Shown: in pieces, positions 48,925-54,708 of the stretch | How the letters are laid out: every line of letters begins with the position of its first letter | Position numbering within the stretch: position 1 is the first letter of the stretch | DNA from: a virus | Length of the DNA: 54,708 nt | Strand: one strand, 5' to 3' | IMG/VR virus record: IMGVR_UViG_3300021477_000008 | Location: 1-54,708 of that record | Position numbers and translations under genes: made by a program | The notes under the pieces: model-generated | The model's input: the letters and a program-made list of their open reading frames with translations, nothing else | What the model was told of the DNA's origin: nothing | The model's database searches: none

Positions 48925-49314
48925 CTATGTCTGAATCCTTTCGATTCTCACGACCGTCCCCTCGCGTCCGCTGGTTTGGCACTGGGCGTATTCCCAAGCG
49001 ATTCGGTCGTCCCGGTCGTCCATTCCGAGCCATGCGGCGATAGAATCTCGCAGCGACTTGCACCCGCCGGAATAATTTTCCGAATCGAGGATTCGGGAAC
49101 GAAGGCCGATGATTGCAATCCGTAGTTGGATACCGCCTGTAGCCAGGCGCTGCCTGCTTCTTTGCGGCGACGGCTCGCCCCGCTCCAATGGCCGCGTTGC
49201 TTGTTCAACGACGTGGCTTTGAAGTTTACCCAGACCAGGCACACGGGAGGGGTGACACCATTCGCCACGGTGGAAAATCCAGCTTGCGGGGACTTGGGGC
49301 GGGCGCTCATTCAT
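48925..49314 (-). CDS. RusA-like protein, possible Holliday junction resolvase (129 aa)
   Basis: ILDSENYSGGCKSLRDSIAAWLGMDDRDDRIAWEYAQ (from about residue 75) follows the RusA pattern, in which acidic residues (D-x-(D/E)-N, then DD) coordinate metal at the active site. The first acidic position reads DSEN, so one residue differs from the classic DxDN. The N-terminal half is basic. RusA-type enzymes cut four-way junctions before packaging. The start overlaps the ASCH-like gene by 8 bp. Confidence 0.6.
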   Translation of the reverse strand: MNERPPQVPASWIFHRGEWCHPSRVPGLGKLQSHVVEQATRPLERGEPSPQRSRQRLATGGIQLRIAIIGLRSRILDSENYSGGCKSLRDSIAAWLGMDDRDDRIAWEYAQCQTSGREGTVVRIERIQT

Positions 49315-50005
49315 TTGGCCTCTCGGTTAAGCGTTTAAATTCCAGAACCCAAACCCATTTATTTTTGTCGCGCTCCCACGAGCCTTTGCCGTGGATGGAC
49401 TCCCAAAGTTTGTGATAGCCGTTTTTGTATTTGTGATGTGAGCCTTCGTCATACTGGTGCTCAACCCTTTCAGCGATGGAACACTCCCATGATGCGTCCA
49501 GCGGTTCACACCCTTCCGTCCTCGCATCTTCCTCGCTTATGTCCTGCAACCGCTCCACGCGCACGCCGGTAATTTCCAGCGTGATGCGCGAGGCCCAACG
49601 GGGCATAAAGATGGATGGACGTTTGTGCCATCCCTGGCTCGTGCGATTCGGAATGATATGTGGTGGCTCATAACAGACTGAGGCCGCGCCGCTGTTTTGT
49701 GCTCGGAAGCGCCACCGCTGTTTTCTGGTGTTGGTCAATCCGTTGCGTTGCCATCTACCAAATCGCCAGTGGGTTTCCTTGACCCAAAGCCTGTCGCCGG
49801 GTTGGCCAAGCGGACACACTTCTGTCGCGTGTCCCGTCATAGGGGCGAATCTCATTATATCGTCAGCTTTTAAGTATCCTTGCGCATCTGGCCCGAACAT
49901 CCAATCGGCTTTGATAATCCTGCGCGTCTGCGTCTTGCTGCCGTCAAGGATGGCCCGCACCATCGGCGCGGACATTAATATTGGCCTCTCGCGTATCGCG
50001 GTCAT
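49307..50005 (-). CDS. ASCH/PUA-like domain phage protein (232 aa)
   Basis: RPILMSAPMVRAILDGSKTQTRRII near the N-terminus is the signature of a common phage ASCH-type protein, followed by GDRLWVKETHW and a SRITLEITGVRVERLQDISEEDA core. The fold resembles PUA RNA-binding domains; the exact role in phages is not established. The C-terminal YHKLWESIHGKGSWE matches the family. It lies 5 bp after the J-domain gene. Confidence 0.85.
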   Translation of the reverse strand: MTAIRERPILMSAPMVRAILDGSKTQTRRIIKADWMFGPDAQGYLKADDIMRFAPMTGHATEVCPLGQPGDRLWVKETHWRFGRWQRNGLTNTRKQRWRFRAQNSGAASVCYEPPHIIPNRTSQGWHKRPSIFMPRWASRITLEITGVRVERLQDISEEDARTEGCEPLDASWECSIAERVEHQYDEGSHHKYKNGYHKLWESIHGKGSWERDKNKWVWVLEFKRLTERPNE

Positions 50006-50010
50006 GGGGT

Positions 50011-50640
50011 TTAACGAAATTGGGCCATCGCTTGCTCGTAGGCTTCGGACAGTGCCTTGAACTTTGCCTCGGAGCCGCCGGGTTTGTCAGGGTGGCAAAG
50101 ATTCGCTTTTGCTTTGAACGCCGATTTCACCGCGCCTTCGCTGGCGTCGGGGAGGATGTCGAGCATTTCCCACCACGGCCTCCCGCCGCATCGTTCCGGT
50201 ATGGCGATGTAGCCTTGAAACGCTTGCTCGACGGTGGTGCATCCCCATCGCTCACGAGCCCGTTGGGCTTCGATGTCCTTTGCGATGGCTGTCAAATTGA
50301 ATCCGAGCCGCACCCATTTGTCACACGAGAGAACACAGGGGCGAAAGAATTCCTTCCCGTTGCGGAAGAATCGCAACTGAAAATAAACGGCTACCCCTGG
50401 GTCAGACGGCTCTGCGACTTCGCGGTTGCCGGTCTTGGTGAACGCTTTGTTGCACGAAATAATTATGCTATCATCCTGATAATCCCAACGGCGTTTGTTG
50501 AGGCGGTTTATCTCAGCTTGTACAAAGTCTCTGGCCCATGGATACGCCCTCTCATCGAACTGTGGCGTCGAACGATTCATCGGCGCGGTGCGTCCGACAT
50601 TGTTTGGCCAGCAGAGAGGAAATCGCGTAATGTCGCTCAT
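50011..50640 (-). CDS. Phage J-domain protein (209 aa)
   Basis: The N-terminus (RFPLCWPNNVGRTAPMNRS) and centre (EPSDPGVAVYFQL, NLTAIAKDIEAQRARERWG) match a known phage family. The C-terminal J-domain has the HPD motif (183-185) in AKANLCHPDKPGGSEAKFKAL. J-domains stimulate Hsp70 (DnaK), so the protein probably directs the host chaperone to phage replication or assembly. It is the promoter-proximal gene of the leftward operon. Confidence 0.85.
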   Translation of the reverse strand: MSDITRFPLCWPNNVGRTAPMNRSTPQFDERAYPWARDFVQAEINRLNKRRWDYQDDSIIISCNKAFTKTGNREVAEPSDPGVAVYFQLRFFRNGKEFFRPCVLSCDKWVRLGFNLTAIAKDIEAQRARERWGCTTVEQAFQGYIAIPERCGGRPWWEMLDILPDASEGAVKSAFKAKANLCHPDKPGGSEAKFKALSEAYEQAMAQFR

Positions 50641-50708
50641 AGTTTCCCCACGCTATTCGATGGCGGAAAGGAATGCAAGAAGTATTTTTATATTTCGTGC
50701 GATTTTTG

Positions 50709-50736
50709 TTGACGTTAAGGCATTCGGTGGTATCCT
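50709..50736 (+). promoter_or_regulatory. Sigma70-like promoter for early rightward operon
   Basis: TTGACG (50709-50714) and TATCCT (50731-50736) are separated by 16 bp. The -10 box ends 8 bp before the ATG at 50745, so the transcript may be almost leaderless. Confidence 0.6.
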
Positions 50737-50744
50737 GAACTTCA

Positions 50745-50927
50745 ATGAATACGGAATTAACCAACAAAATCAAGGCTCTTAAGCCTTCCAAAGGGTTCGT
50801 GGTTGCGACCACAAAAGAGCGCGACAAGGTGCTCAAAGAGGCTCGCGACTTGAAGCGATTCGGACAGATTGATTTCGATGTGACCACTCGGGAATGCGAT
50901 GGCGGTTTCAAGGTGGTGGCGGTATGA
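50745..50927 (+). CDS. Small early protein (60 aa)
   Basis: A small helical N-terminus (MNTELTNKIKALKPSKGFVV) is followed by a beta part (FDVTTRECDGGFKVVAV). It is the first gene of the early operon, directly after the promoter and with no room for a ribosome binding site. It is coupled by ATGA to the GIY-YIG gene. The function is unknown. Confidence 0.65.
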   Translation: MNTELTNKIKALKPSKGFVVATTKERDKVLKEARDLKRFGQIDFDVTTRECDGGFKVVAV

Positions 50928-51340
50928 GCGCTATCTATGGATTGTTTAATAAGAACGGCGAGTGCTTATATGTCGGCAGAACGAACAATCCCGGAATACG
51001 AGCAGAAAGCCACAGGAAACGCTTTAGGCGTGCCACGTTTCAGATTATTTCCGAAGTGCCACGCGAACAGGCGGAAGCGGAAGAATATGCCACAATTGCC
51101 AGGTTCAGGGCTATTGGCCAAGCAAAAGCGAATCGAGCGACCCCAACATCTTTTAAAGTTCCTCTTGCGAGACAAATCGTGAATCTAAAGCCGCGGCATC
51201 GGTTCTCAATTAACGGCAAAAAAGCACGCAATGAAGCGAATCGCGCCATCAAAACTCTCCGAGACGCCGGAGTGTTGACCGTCGAGGTCATCACCCGCGA
51301 AACGGACAAAACAGAAGTGTTCAACGTCATCGCCCTTTAA
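50924..51340 (+). CDS. GIY-YIG nuclease-like protein (138 aa)
   Basis: AIYGLFNKNGECLYVGRTNN (3-22) is the GIY-YIG core (here IYG and LYVG), followed by the Arg/His pattern GIRAESHRKRF (24-34). A C-terminal basic helical part may bind DNA. It could be a homing-type or resolving nuclease; no intron or intein is visible nearby. The ATG at 50924 is coupled to the gene upstream (ATGA). Confidence 0.8.
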   Translation: MSAIYGLFNKNGECLYVGRTNNPGIRAESHRKRFRRATFQIISEVPREQAEAEEYATIARFRAIGQAKANRATPTSFKVPLARQIVNLKPRHRFSINGKKARNEANRAIKTLRDAGVLTVEVITRETDKTEVFNVIAL

Positions 51341-51359
51341 CAACCCCAAACACTGAAAT

Positions 51360-51641
51360 ATGAAACGACCAAACGGAGAACAAATACAAGCCGAAATTGA
51401 TTGGCTGAAAGCGAACAAATCTAAAGTGCGGAAACATTCCGCATTCGAGGACAACCACCACGATAGCATTGACGGTCAGATTCGCGCTTTGGAAGGTCGC
51501 TTTGATGAGGACGACATGCAGCGCGAATTCTCGGATGAACCGTCGAATGTGCAGGAGTCCGTGCGCGACGCCATTCTTTGGATGGAAGGCGAAGAGGAGG
51601 TTTCCCCTTCCCTTAACTGGAAGCCGCTCGTTCAGAAATAA
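51360..51641 (+). CDS. Conserved-looking phage protein (93 aa)
   Basis: The protein starts MKRPNGEQIQAEIDWLKANK, followed by HSAFEDNHHDSIDGQIRALEGRFDEDD, an acidic helical pattern seen in many small phage proteins, and an LNWKPLVQK end. It sits between the GIY-YIG and SSB-like genes. The function is unknown. Confidence 0.65.
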   Translation: MKRPNGEQIQAEIDWLKANKSKVRKHSAFEDNHHDSIDGQIRALEGRFDEDDMQREFSDEPSNVQESVRDAILWMEGEEEVSPSLNWKPLVQK

Positions 51642-51702
51642 CCCGCGTAATCGCAACCGTTTTAACAACTCCAAATACAAGACCCCAACAAAAGGAAATC
51701 CA

Positions 51703-52137
51703 ATGCCAAACATCAATGTAATGCGCGAATCCAACTTCCTCAAAAAAGAGGACTGTGACCCGCCGATTCTCGTGACCATCAAAGGCGTTCATCAAGAGAA
51801 CGTCGCGAAAGCCGGAGCACCGGAAGAACTCAAATGGTGCATCGAATTCAACGAGGCTGAAAAGCCTATGGTTCTGAATTCGACCAACGCCCAACTCATC
51901 GCCAAGATTGTTGGGAGCGAAGAAACCGACAACTGGACTGGCAAAAAAGTCGTGCTCTACAATGACCCAAGCGTGAGCTTCGCTGGCAAGGTCATTGGTG
52001 GCATTCGTGTGCGAGCACCAAAGCAGCGTGCCGCCGCGCCTGCGCCTGCGCCCGCTCCCGTCCCTATCGCTCCACATCCCGCGCCAGCCAACGGTCCAGG
52101 CAATCCGGGCGCGGACGATGACGACGTTCCGTTCTGA
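51703..52137 (+). CDS. SSB-like protein with acidic DDDDVPF tail (144 aa)
   Basis: The first 105 residues are beta-rich (ILVTIKGVHQENVAKAG, KWCIEFNEAEKPMVLN, KKVVLYNDPSVSFAGKVIG), consistent with an OB-like or related fold. They are followed by an Ala/Pro linker and a tip ending DDDDVPF. This acidic tip, finishing in Pro-Phe, is the protein-recruiting tail of bacterial SSB. No clear SSB domain is recognised, so it may be a functional analogue. AAAGGAAATCC is a strong ribosome binding site. Confidence 0.65.
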   Translation: MPNINVMRESNFLKKEDCDPPILVTIKGVHQENVAKAGAPEELKWCIEFNEAEKPMVLNSTNAQLIAKIVGSEETDNWTGKKVVLYNDPSVSFAGKVIGGIRVRAPKQRAAAPAPAPAPVPIAPHPAPANGPGNPGADDDDVPF

Positions 52138-52138
52138 C

Positions 52139-52291
52139 ATGAACGTAAAAGAACTCATTCGCCAAATCCGTGAACAAGGCCCGAAATTCAATCTGTGTGA
52201 GAAATGCGGTCGGTTTGAATCGCCCGTCAAGTATTCTGCACAACTTGACCTGTGGGTCTGCTGGCAATGCTTTCACGAATTAACGAAATGA
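52139..52291 (+). CDS. Small zinc-ribbon protein (50 aa)
   Basis: CEKC (19-22) and CWQC (41-44) form a zinc ribbon after a basic helix (MNVKELIRQIREQGPKFNL). It begins 1 bp after the SSB-like stop and is coupled by ATGA to the next gene. The function is unknown. Confidence 0.7.
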   Translation: MNVKELIRQIREQGPKFNLCEKCGRFESPVKYSAQLDLWVCWQCFHELTK

Positions 52292-52638
52292 AAGCCATCG
52301 TTACAGACGCCATCTTTTCGGGGTTCACGTCCAGGGCCGATAAATCAATCGGTTTTCGCGGCGTGACCCCCGAATTGACCAGCGTGGAAAAAGCGGCCCT
52401 GATGGATATTCACGGCATCAACGTGCGGTTGCTTATTGAACCGAAAGATTTTGAGCTTGATGCCAAGCTGGAAATCAAAGGTCAATTCGATAAAAAGACC
52501 GCCTCGCAACGGCTTCGCGCTGTGTTGTTCATCTTGTGGAAACAATCCAGCGGGCAAGGCGAATTTGAGGACTTTTACCGCAGAGAAATGGAAAGCGTGA
52601 TTGAACAAATAAAATCGCGCCTTAGCGACAATGGCTGA
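52288..52638 (+). CDS. Conserved phage protein, replication-associated by context (116 aa)
   Basis: It resembles a common phage protein type: a beta-rich start (MKAIVTDAIFSGFTSRADKS), a central EPKDFEL, then KTASQRLRAVLFILWKQSS and a helical end (FYRREMESVIEQIKSRL). Members usually lie beside recombination or replication genes; the activity is unknown. It overlaps both neighbours (ATGA upstream, 8 bp downstream). Confidence 0.7.
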   Translation: MKAIVTDAIFSGFTSRADKSIGFRGVTPELTSVEKAALMDIHGINVRLLIEPKDFELDAKLEIKGQFDKKTASQRLRAVLFILWKQSSGQGEFEDFYRREMESVIEQIKSRLSDNG

Positions 52639-52876
52639 CCAAACTAATCAATACAGAAAAAACACATTGTATGTGACCAACCAGATTCATCGCTGGCTTT
52701 GGTGGCTGGCAGACGTACAAGAACATGCAACGGCTGAATCCATCGCCGATGACATTCTGAGAACGGAACTGATAAAACGCCATCCTAATATTGAACAAGC
52801 TGAGGTTGATTACCAGAAAGGCCGGAAAGCCCTGAACGACGCGGCTAAAGCATTCCTTAAAACCCCAACCCCTTAA
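52631..52876 (+). CDS. Small helical protein, possible RHH-like (81 aa)
   Basis: NTLYVTNQIHRWLWWLADVQ looks like a strand plus helix, followed by TAESIADDILRTELIKRHPN, the layout of ribbon-helix-helix DNA-binding proteins. It overlaps the previous gene by 8 bp. A regulatory role is possible, with low certainty. Confidence 0.5.
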   Translation: MADQTNQYRKNTLYVTNQIHRWLWWLADVQEHATAESIADDILRTELIKRHPNIEQAEVDYQKGRKALNDAAKAFLKTPTP

Positions 52877-52881
52877 CGATT

Positions 52882-53265
52882 ATGAACCTAACCCGAATAA
52901 ACGAATACTGGCACTTGCTCGAAGCTGCGAAGGCGGGCAAGACGATTCAGTGGCAATTTGGTGGTGATGGCAAGTGGCGCGACTTGACCGAAAGCGACCT
53001 TCTTGACACACCCGAGCATTACCGAGTCAAACCCGAGCCAAAGCTCAGGCCTTGGAGGCCAGAGGAAATCCCCGTTGGTGCGCTGATTCGTCGCAAAGAA
53101 AAAGATTCGTTCTTGGCGATAATCACGGCGAGATATCAAGCACTGTTTTGGACAACATATCACGGAACGGGCGGATTGCCAACCGAGCAGGTATTGAAAT
53201 CCCATGAGCATTCCACCGACGGCGGTGTCACTTGGAAACCCTGCGGCGTGGAGGAGGCGCCATGA
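52882..53265 (+). CDS. Phage protein with YRVKPEPK motif (127 aa)
   Basis: An N-terminal helix is followed by KTIQWQFGGDGKWRDLTESD and HYRVKPEPKLRPW, a motif repeatedly seen in small accessory phage proteins, then an SH3-like beta part (VGALIRRKEKDSFLAIITAR). The function is unknown. It is coupled to the next gene by ATGA. Confidence 0.65.
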   Translation: MNLTRINEYWHLLEAAKAGKTIQWQFGGDGKWRDLTESDLLDTPEHYRVKPEPKLRPWRPEEIPVGALIRRKEKDSFLAIITARYQALFWTTYHGTGGLPTEQVLKSHEHSTDGGVTWKPCGVEEAP

Positions 53266-53504
53266 GCGACAACTACAACCGGCCAGCGTTCCCGCAGCCG
53301 TTGACGGATAATCAGGGACGGGTCGACTATCCAGAGCAATACGGAGTTGGCGGCCTCACCAAGCTGGAATATTTCACCGCGATGGCGATGCAGGGATTGA
53401 TAATACAAGACCCTGCTGATATTCCAGCCGGAATTGAAATGCACGATGTTGCAATCGCGATAGCCAAAGCCACGCTCGACGCACTCGAAAAGGAGGGTAA
53501 ATGA
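53262..53504 (+). CDS. Small phage protein with TKLEYFTAMAMQGL motif (80 aa)
   Basis: A Pro-rich start (NRPAFPQPL) precedes GLTKLEYFTAMAMQGLIIQD, a sequence common in phage accessory proteins of unknown role, and a helical end (AIAIAKATLDALEKE). It is chained by ATGA on both sides. Confidence 0.7.
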   Translation: MSDNYNRPAFPQPLTDNQGRVDYPEQYGVGGLTKLEYFTAMAMQGLIIQDPADIPAGIEMHDVAIAIAKATLDALEKEGK

Positions 53505-53722
53505 GCGCGACCACCGACATGCTGGAAGCCGACGAATTCGCCAAATGGGCTGACATGCGCCGAGCCGAGCAAGTATTTCTCGCCAAGAAAGAAATATGGC
53601 TCACCGCTTACGCTCTCTGGCGCAACGAACAGCACAAAGAAAGACTCTTGCAGCAAATCCCACAACAACAGGAGGCGGTCGCAACGCCGCCTCCTGCCTC
53701 AATTACCAATACGAAGCCATGA
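53501..53722 (+). CDS. Small helical protein (73 aa)
   Basis: It is helical and acidic (MLEADEFAKWADMRRAEQVFLA), with a Gln/Pro-rich tail. It is chained by ATGA to both neighbours. No family is recognised. Confidence 0.55.
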   Translation: MSATTDMLEADEFAKWADMRRAEQVFLAKKEIWLTAYALWRNEQHKERLLQQIPQQQEAVATPPPASITNTKP

Positions 53723-53808
53723 CCACCCACGACCTCATTCCGCCAATCATCGGCTCAATCTGTTTCCTCGCCTACTGCCTTGCGCTGGAGAAAGCGAGGC
53801 GGGGATGA
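53719..53808 (+). CDS. Single-pass membrane microprotein (29 aa)
   Basis: MTTHDLIPPIIGSICFLAYC is a hydrophobic helix, with a charged LEKARRG end. ATGA overlaps on both sides support translation. The role is unknown. Confidence 0.5.
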   Translation: MTTHDLIPPIIGSICFLAYCLALEKARRG

Positions 53809-53987
53809 AAAGGGTACTTGTTTGGCTTGGAGTCATAGTGTTGTTCAATTTCACATGGCTGACTTTGTGGGATTTGATATTTAAGTGTCCTGTGCCGATG
53901 TGGTTTCTGATTTCTTTTTCAGCAGCTTTCGGATTTGTGCTTGCCATAATCGAATACGTGTACTTTCCAGACGACCCAAAACGATGA
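53805..53987 (+). CDS. Two-helix membrane protein (60 aa)
   Basis: Hydrophobic helices lie at about residues 4-25 and 32-53 with a short CPVP loop, and the C-terminus is charged (FPDDPKR). It is chained by ATGA to its neighbours. It may act with the microprotein upstream. Confidence 0.6.
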   Translation: MKRVLVWLGVIVLFNFTWLTLWDLIFKCPVPMWFLISFSAAFGFVLAIIEYVYFPDDPKR

Positions 53988-54196
53988 AATCTGACCTTAA
54001 TGAAATCCCGATGCGCCTCTACTACCGCGAGCACACGCGATTCGACCCTGACGCGCATCCGTATGATTCGCCTGCGCTGAGGGAGTATGATAAGGAACGA
54101 TTTGCCGCGTTGGCGGCTAACGCTCCCGTCGCCGATAAACCATCAACCGTTGTTAACAATGACGGCGGCGGGAGCGGTCATGGCAGAAAACCCTAA
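53984..54196 (+). CDS. Hypothetical protein (70 aa)
   Basis: A charged start (MKSDLNEIPMRLYYREHTRF) is followed by DPDAHPYDSPALREYDKERF and a Gly-rich end. It is coupled to the membrane protein upstream. No family is recognised. Confidence 0.55.
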   Translation: MKSDLNEIPMRLYYREHTRFDPDAHPYDSPALREYDKERFAALAANAPVADKPSTVVNNDGGGSGHGRKP

Positions 54197-54210
54197 AACG
54201 AAAAGGACAA

Positions 54211-54579
54211 ATGCAAACAGAAATAAATGAAGTCGAAGTGAATGGCATCAAATATATCCGCAAGGATACCGCTCAAACGCTCATCGTGTCCAAAGACGCC
54301 ATCATGGTCAGAACGCAATCGGCAGGCGTGTTTTACGGAACTCTCGCCGAGAGCAATCTGAAAGAAGGTTGGGTGAAACTCAAGAACGCCCGGCGCGTAT
54401 GGTACTGGGATGGAGCGGCAAGCCTGTCGCAACTCGCAACGGAGGGCACATCCAAGCCATCCAATTGTAAGTTTCCCGTCCCTGTCTCGGAAGTCACGTT
54501 ACTCGGAGTCATCGAACTGATTCCATGTACGGAAAAAGCCGTCGCATCTCTCAACACCGTCAGCGTATGGAAACAATAA
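54211..54579 (+). CDS. DUF6948-like phage protein (122 aa)
   Basis: MVRTQSAGVFYGTLAE, VKLKNARRVWYWDGAASLSQL and KPSNCKFPVPVSEVTLLGVI match a phage protein family (DUF6948 type) that often precedes Gly-rich repeat genes. AAAAGGACAA precedes the ATG. Its last codons overlap the start of the Gly-repeat gene (ATG 54567), suggesting coupled expression. The function of the family is unknown. Confidence 0.75.
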   Translation: MQTEINEVEVNGIKYIRKDTAQTLIVSKDAIMVRTQSAGVFYGTLAESNLKEGWVKLKNARRVWYWDGAASLSQLATEGTSKPSNCKFPVPVSEVTLLGVIELIPCTEKAVASLNTVSVWKQ

Positions 54580-54708
54580 ATTCCGGCTACGGCGACGGCT
54601 CCGGCTCCGGCTCCGGCGACGGCTCCGGCTCCGGCTCCGGCGACGGCTCCGGCGACGGCTCCGGCGCCGGCTCCGGCAACGGCTCCGGCTCCGGCGACGG
54701 CTCCGGCG
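54567..54708 (+). CDS. Gly-rich (Gly-Tyr/Asp/Ser) repeat protein, 5' part
   Basis: ATG GAA ACA ATA AAT TCC begins a protein METINS followed by GYGDGSGSGSGDG-type dipeptides. The frame runs off the end of the window and continues at 1-170. It starts inside the last codons of the DUF6948-like gene (13-bp overlap). Apart from the first residues it is pure Gly-X repeat. The function is unknown. Confidence 0.75.
   Translation, partial: METINSGYGDGSGSGSGDGSGSGSGDGSGDGSGAGSGNGSGSGDGSG
54585..54708 (+). repeat. GGC-NNN hexamer coding repeat (right end)
   Basis: Tandem GGCTCC, GGCGAC, GGCTAC, with one GGCGCC and one GGCAAC variant. It continues at the left end of the window. Confidence 0.9.

Noticed and set aside
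48948-49310. 120-residue leftward ORF overlapping the RusA-like gene
   Set aside because: Ser/Pro/Ala-rich alternative frame; the RusA-like frame carries the acidic motif and abuts its neighbours.

Overview
The window looks like the complete circular (or circularly permuted) genome of a tailed double-stranded DNA phage. The sequence ends in the middle of a Gly-X hexamer repeat and begins in the middle of the same repeat. Joining the two ends keeps one reading frame open, so the break probably fell inside that gene during assembly. Hallmark genes are a large terminase, a portal, a likely capsid and scaffold, and a tail nozzle. No tape-measure, sheath or major tail-tube gene is recognisable, so a short-tailed (podovirus-like) virion is likely. 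An encoded outer-membrane-type beta-barrel and several Sec-type signal peptides point to a Gram-negative host. The style of the secreted proteins (Thr/Asn-rich segments after the signal peptide) suggests Verrucomicrobiota, but this is a weak inference. No integrase, tRNA or CRISPR array was seen.

Layout: 186-362 ends the early rightward operon. 385-10230 (leftward) holds a membrane/lysis-like cluster (interrupted by a two-gene rightward insert at 2123-2634), secreted fibre and beta-helix proteins, a small repeat-domain family, and the likely major capsid protein. 10501-17750 (rightward) starts with an XRE-like regulator and two small genes. It continues with a glycan cassette (GT9-like/beta-propeller fusion, mini-DegT aminotransferase, PglD-like acyltransferase, GT25-like transferase) and ends with a scaffold-like gene. 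17747-29185 (leftward) holds a 1275-residue internal protein, other virion proteins, the nozzle and a collagen-tipped protein. 29257-35518 (rightward) holds terminase, portal and an ATP-grasp-like gene, closed by a strong terminator. 35622-37162 (leftward) is a DUF1643/zinc-ribbon/DNA methyltransferase cassette. 37404-40441 (rightward) encodes an SF2 helicase and a DnaB-N/RepA hybrid helicase, followed by a 756-bp non-coding stretch with a large dyad that is the best origin candidate. 41198-42698 (leftward), 42989-45421 (rightward), 45457-50640 (leftward) and 50745-54708 (rightward) are accessory and early genes: DnaA domain IV, PAPS-reductase-like, RusA-like, ASCH-like, J-domain, GIY-YIG, an SSB-like protein and many small unknowns.

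How it fits together: no DNA polymerase or primase was recognised, so replication probably borrows the host polymerase and primase. The phage would supply helicases, a DnaA-type DNA-binding domain, an SSB-like protein and a resolvase-like protein. Most operons are chains of ATGA or TGATG overlaps, so translational coupling is widespread. The most unusual content is the glycan cassette set between capsid and scaffold, the phage-encoded outer-membrane barrel and Sec-targeted fibres, the reiterated short adaptor motif, the large dyad after the helicases, and a well-preserved gene whose only sensible start codon is ACG.
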